Part shown: piece after piece, positions 59,227 through 60,827 of the stretch | Numbering within the stretch: position 1 is the stretch's first letter | How the letters are laid out: each line of letters starts with the position of its first letter | Source: a virus | Reading direction: 5' to 3' (one strand) | Length of the DNA: 60,827 nucleotides | IMG/VR virus record: IMGVR_UViG_3300024180_000407 | Location: 1-60,827 of that record | The notes under the pieces: model-generated | Databases searched by the model: none | Seen by the model: the letters and a program-made list of their open reading frames with translations, nothing else | What the model was told of the DNA's origin: nothing | Program-made: the position numbers and the translations under genes

Positions 59227-60827
59227 TTAAACTTTTATACCTCTAATATTTGCTTTTATTGTCCAGTTATCTGTTAATGTTGTAGCTTGTAATTTCATAT
59301 TACTTCCATCTATCACTACCTTTAACTTAACGTCTGTCGTGTTACCTAAATCTACGGTTGATACTTCATTAAATTTAATATTTGTTCCGTCGTGAGCAGC
59401 TGTTAATGTACCGGCTCTTAAGTTTGTACCGTTCTTTATTACATAGTCAAAAAAGACTGCTTGGTATGTTGATAGTGCTAGAGATTTAATGTCTTCAGTT
59501 CCTGTATCAACATCTGTATTTTCACAGTATCCTAGTAGATGTTTAAGTCCTATTTGAGCTGTATCTGCGGTTGAGTCTCCAACTGTCAAACCTCCTAGTG
59601 TGATTACATTTCCTGTAAATGTTGCAGCTAAGTTAGTATCTAAAGTTAAAGCAAGAGATGAGCCTCCTACATTAAACTTTAATCCTTTCCCAGATAGTCC
59701 TGTTATTAAAGCGTAGTTTCCACTCCAATTTAACTGTCCATGTCCTGCAGCAGATCCCCATGACATAACCCCGTCGCCTCTAAATAGGATTCTATTATTA
59801 AGACTGAGAGATGTAGTTGATGAGTTTGAAGCATCAACAATTTTTAATGTAGCGTCTGGTGCTGTTGTTCCGATACCGACTTGCTGGTCGTGATCAATGT
59901 ACATCGCTCTAGTAAGATCTCCTTCTTTACTAGTCCAGAAAGACATTGCACCTTCAGTTTCAAGTCCACCATCTCCTGCGTTGTCATTTACCCAAGAAAT
60001 CCTACCCCATTCTGTATTGGTATTAGAATCAGTAGCCCACATTGAAATATGTCCTTCTGTTGTGGCTTTTATATCCCCACCGGTATTTTTTCTTTGTAAT
60101 CTTAATACCTCTACAGAAGCTTGTCCTGAGGCAAATTGAGTATTATCAACTACCACTAATCTCGCTGTAGGATTGAGATCTCCTACACCTAATTTACCAG
60201 TGCTTGTTAAAGCCATTTTATCACCATCTCCTCCATACTGGAATAATAGTGTGTTATCGTAGTAACTTGTTTTACCTATACCTAGATTCCAAGTTTCTGT
60301 TCCTGTGCTTTGTAATCTTATTTGATAAGGGCTGTCTACGTCTCTTAGATGTAGTCTTGTGTTAGGGCTATCGGTCCCGATTCCTACGTTACCTGCAGCA
60401 GCTTCAGTTACAAGAGCGTACTTATTGGTTAAGGTTCCTGATACAGAAGCTCCGTCTATGTAAGCGCCGTAGTAGGTTGCTATTTCTGAACTTGTAGCTA
60501 CCTCTGGTGCATCAATTCTTAAACCGTATCCTTTAGCAACCGGGCCAGACCCTGCTGTGAATGTTGTAGCTACTTTACCGTAAAGAGCTGTTAAAGAACC
60601 ACCAGCAGCAACTCCGCTGTAACCGTTATCAACATCTATTGTAGCAAGTGATTTAACACCTATAAGGTCGGAATTTCCTATCCTATTGGCGTTGGAAACT
60701 TTAAAATTACCGGCTGTAGTATCTGAATTGTACCACCCGCCTCTGATTGTTTCTACATCTAATCCAGTTCGGGTATTGCCGTTTGCTGCGACGTTACCGT
60801 TACTGTAGATCTTACTAGTTGTAATAT
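59227..60827 (-). CDS. Tail fibre protein, 5' end outside the window
   Basis: The reading frame stays open from the stop at 59227 to the window edge, giving at least 532 residues. The Met at 60216 is internal: the frame before it reads QYGGDGDKMALTSTG. VGIGTDSPNTRLHL lies just upstream, LGVGDLNPTARLVV follows, and VGIGTTAPDATLKI occurs later. These are the VGIGT-type repeats of trimeric fibre shafts. The C-terminal region is globular (TLTDNWTIKANIRGIKV). The true start lies beyond 60827. Confidence 0.8.
   Translation of the reverse strand, partial: ITTSKIYSNGNVAANGNTRTGLDVETIRGGWYNSDTTAGNFKVSNANRIGNSDLIGVKSLATIDVDNGYSGVAAGGSLTALYGKVATTFTAGSGPVAKGYGLRIDAPEVATSSEIATYYGAYIDGASVSGTLTNKYALVTEAAAGNVGIGTDSPNTRLHLRDVDSPYQIRLQSTGTETWNLGIGKTSYYDNTLLFQYGGDGDKMALTSTGKLGVGDLNPTARLVVVDNTQFASGQASVEVLRLQRKNTGGDIKATTEGHISMWATDSNTNTEWGRISWVNDNAGDGGLETEGAMSFWTSKEGDLTRAMYIDHDQQVGIGTTAPDATLKIVDASNSSTTSLSLNNRILFRGDGVMSWGSAAGHGQLNWSGNYALITGLSGKGLKFNVGGSSLALTLDTNLAATFTGNVITLGGLTVGDSTADTAQIGLKHLLGYCENTDVDTGTEDIKSLALSTYQAVFFDYVIKNGTNLRAGTLTAAHDGTNIKFNEVSTVDLGNTTDVKLKVVIDGSNMKLQATTLTDNWTIKANIRGIKV

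Noticed and set aside
59227-60216. Gene start at the Met of 60216
   Set aside because: The frame stays open upstream to the window edge with fibre-like sequence, so this Met is internal.

Overview
The window is part of a lytic-looking, T4-related contractile-tailed phage (myovirus) whose host is very probably a marine or aquatic member of the Bacteroidota (flavobacteria-like). The tail genes point to T4: sheath gp18, tube gp19, hub gp26, gp51, gp29 tape measure, gp48/54-like and gp53-like proteins in near-T4 order. So do UvsX, gp32, a DnaB/gp41-type helicase and RNase H/FEN. Three things point to a Bacteroidota host: promoters of the form TTG-N20-TATATT (the -33/-7 type of that phylum), secreted proteins with a type IX secretion (T9SS) sorting domain and GEVED and cohesin/dockerin-like modules, and a Bacteroidota-type Hc1 histone. 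The DNA is AT-rich. All genes but one run on the minus strand, so transcription goes from high to low coordinates. Capsid, terminase and portal genes are not in the window. The right edge cuts a tail-fibre gene.

Layout, left to right. 0-3 kb: three secreted proteins (cohesin-like plus T9SS C-terminal domain; cohesin-like plus dockerin-like; GEVED plus dockerin-like), then a holin-like membrane protein. 3.4-5.2 kb: a zinc ribbon, a membrane-anchored helical protein and several small genes. 5.3-5.65 kb: the only plus-strand gene, GC-richer and with a signal peptide, closed by a bidirectional terminator. 5.7-8.5 kb: Hc1-like histone, GroEL, GroES and Hsp20. 8.5-12.4 kb: family-A DNA polymerase and small unknowns. 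12.4-20.4 kb: a complete 7-deazaguanine pathway (QueF, DpdA, predicted DpdN formyltransferase, FolE, QueE, QueD, QueC) mixed with a staphylococcal-type nuclease, a NadR-like kinase, a MazG-like enzyme, a phosphoribosyltransferase and a tRNA-Ala(TGC). 20.4-23.8 kb: thioredoxin and class Ia ribonucleotide reductase. 23.8-30 kb: helicase, FEN-like nuclease, UvsX, gp32 and a second, divergent family-A polymerase-like protein. 30-42.5 kb: baseplate and tail. 42.5-60.8 kb: adhesion module with a collagen-like fibre, a 2231-residue fibre, six tandem LamG-type proteins and a truncated fibre.

How it fits together. The deazaguanine genes would convert GTP to preQ1. DpdA would exchange preQ1 for guanine in phage DNA, and the adjacent formyltransferase would cap it as formyl-preQ1 (fdPreQ1), masking the DNA from restriction. 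The phosphoribosyltransferase could recycle the released guanine. RNR, thioredoxin and the replication genes supply and copy DNA. Chaperonins and Hsp20 probably fold the large late proteins. Two promoter classes are visible: the host-type TTG-N20-TATATT sites before replication and metabolism genes, and a TATTTATA octamer 15-45 nt upstream of many late genes.
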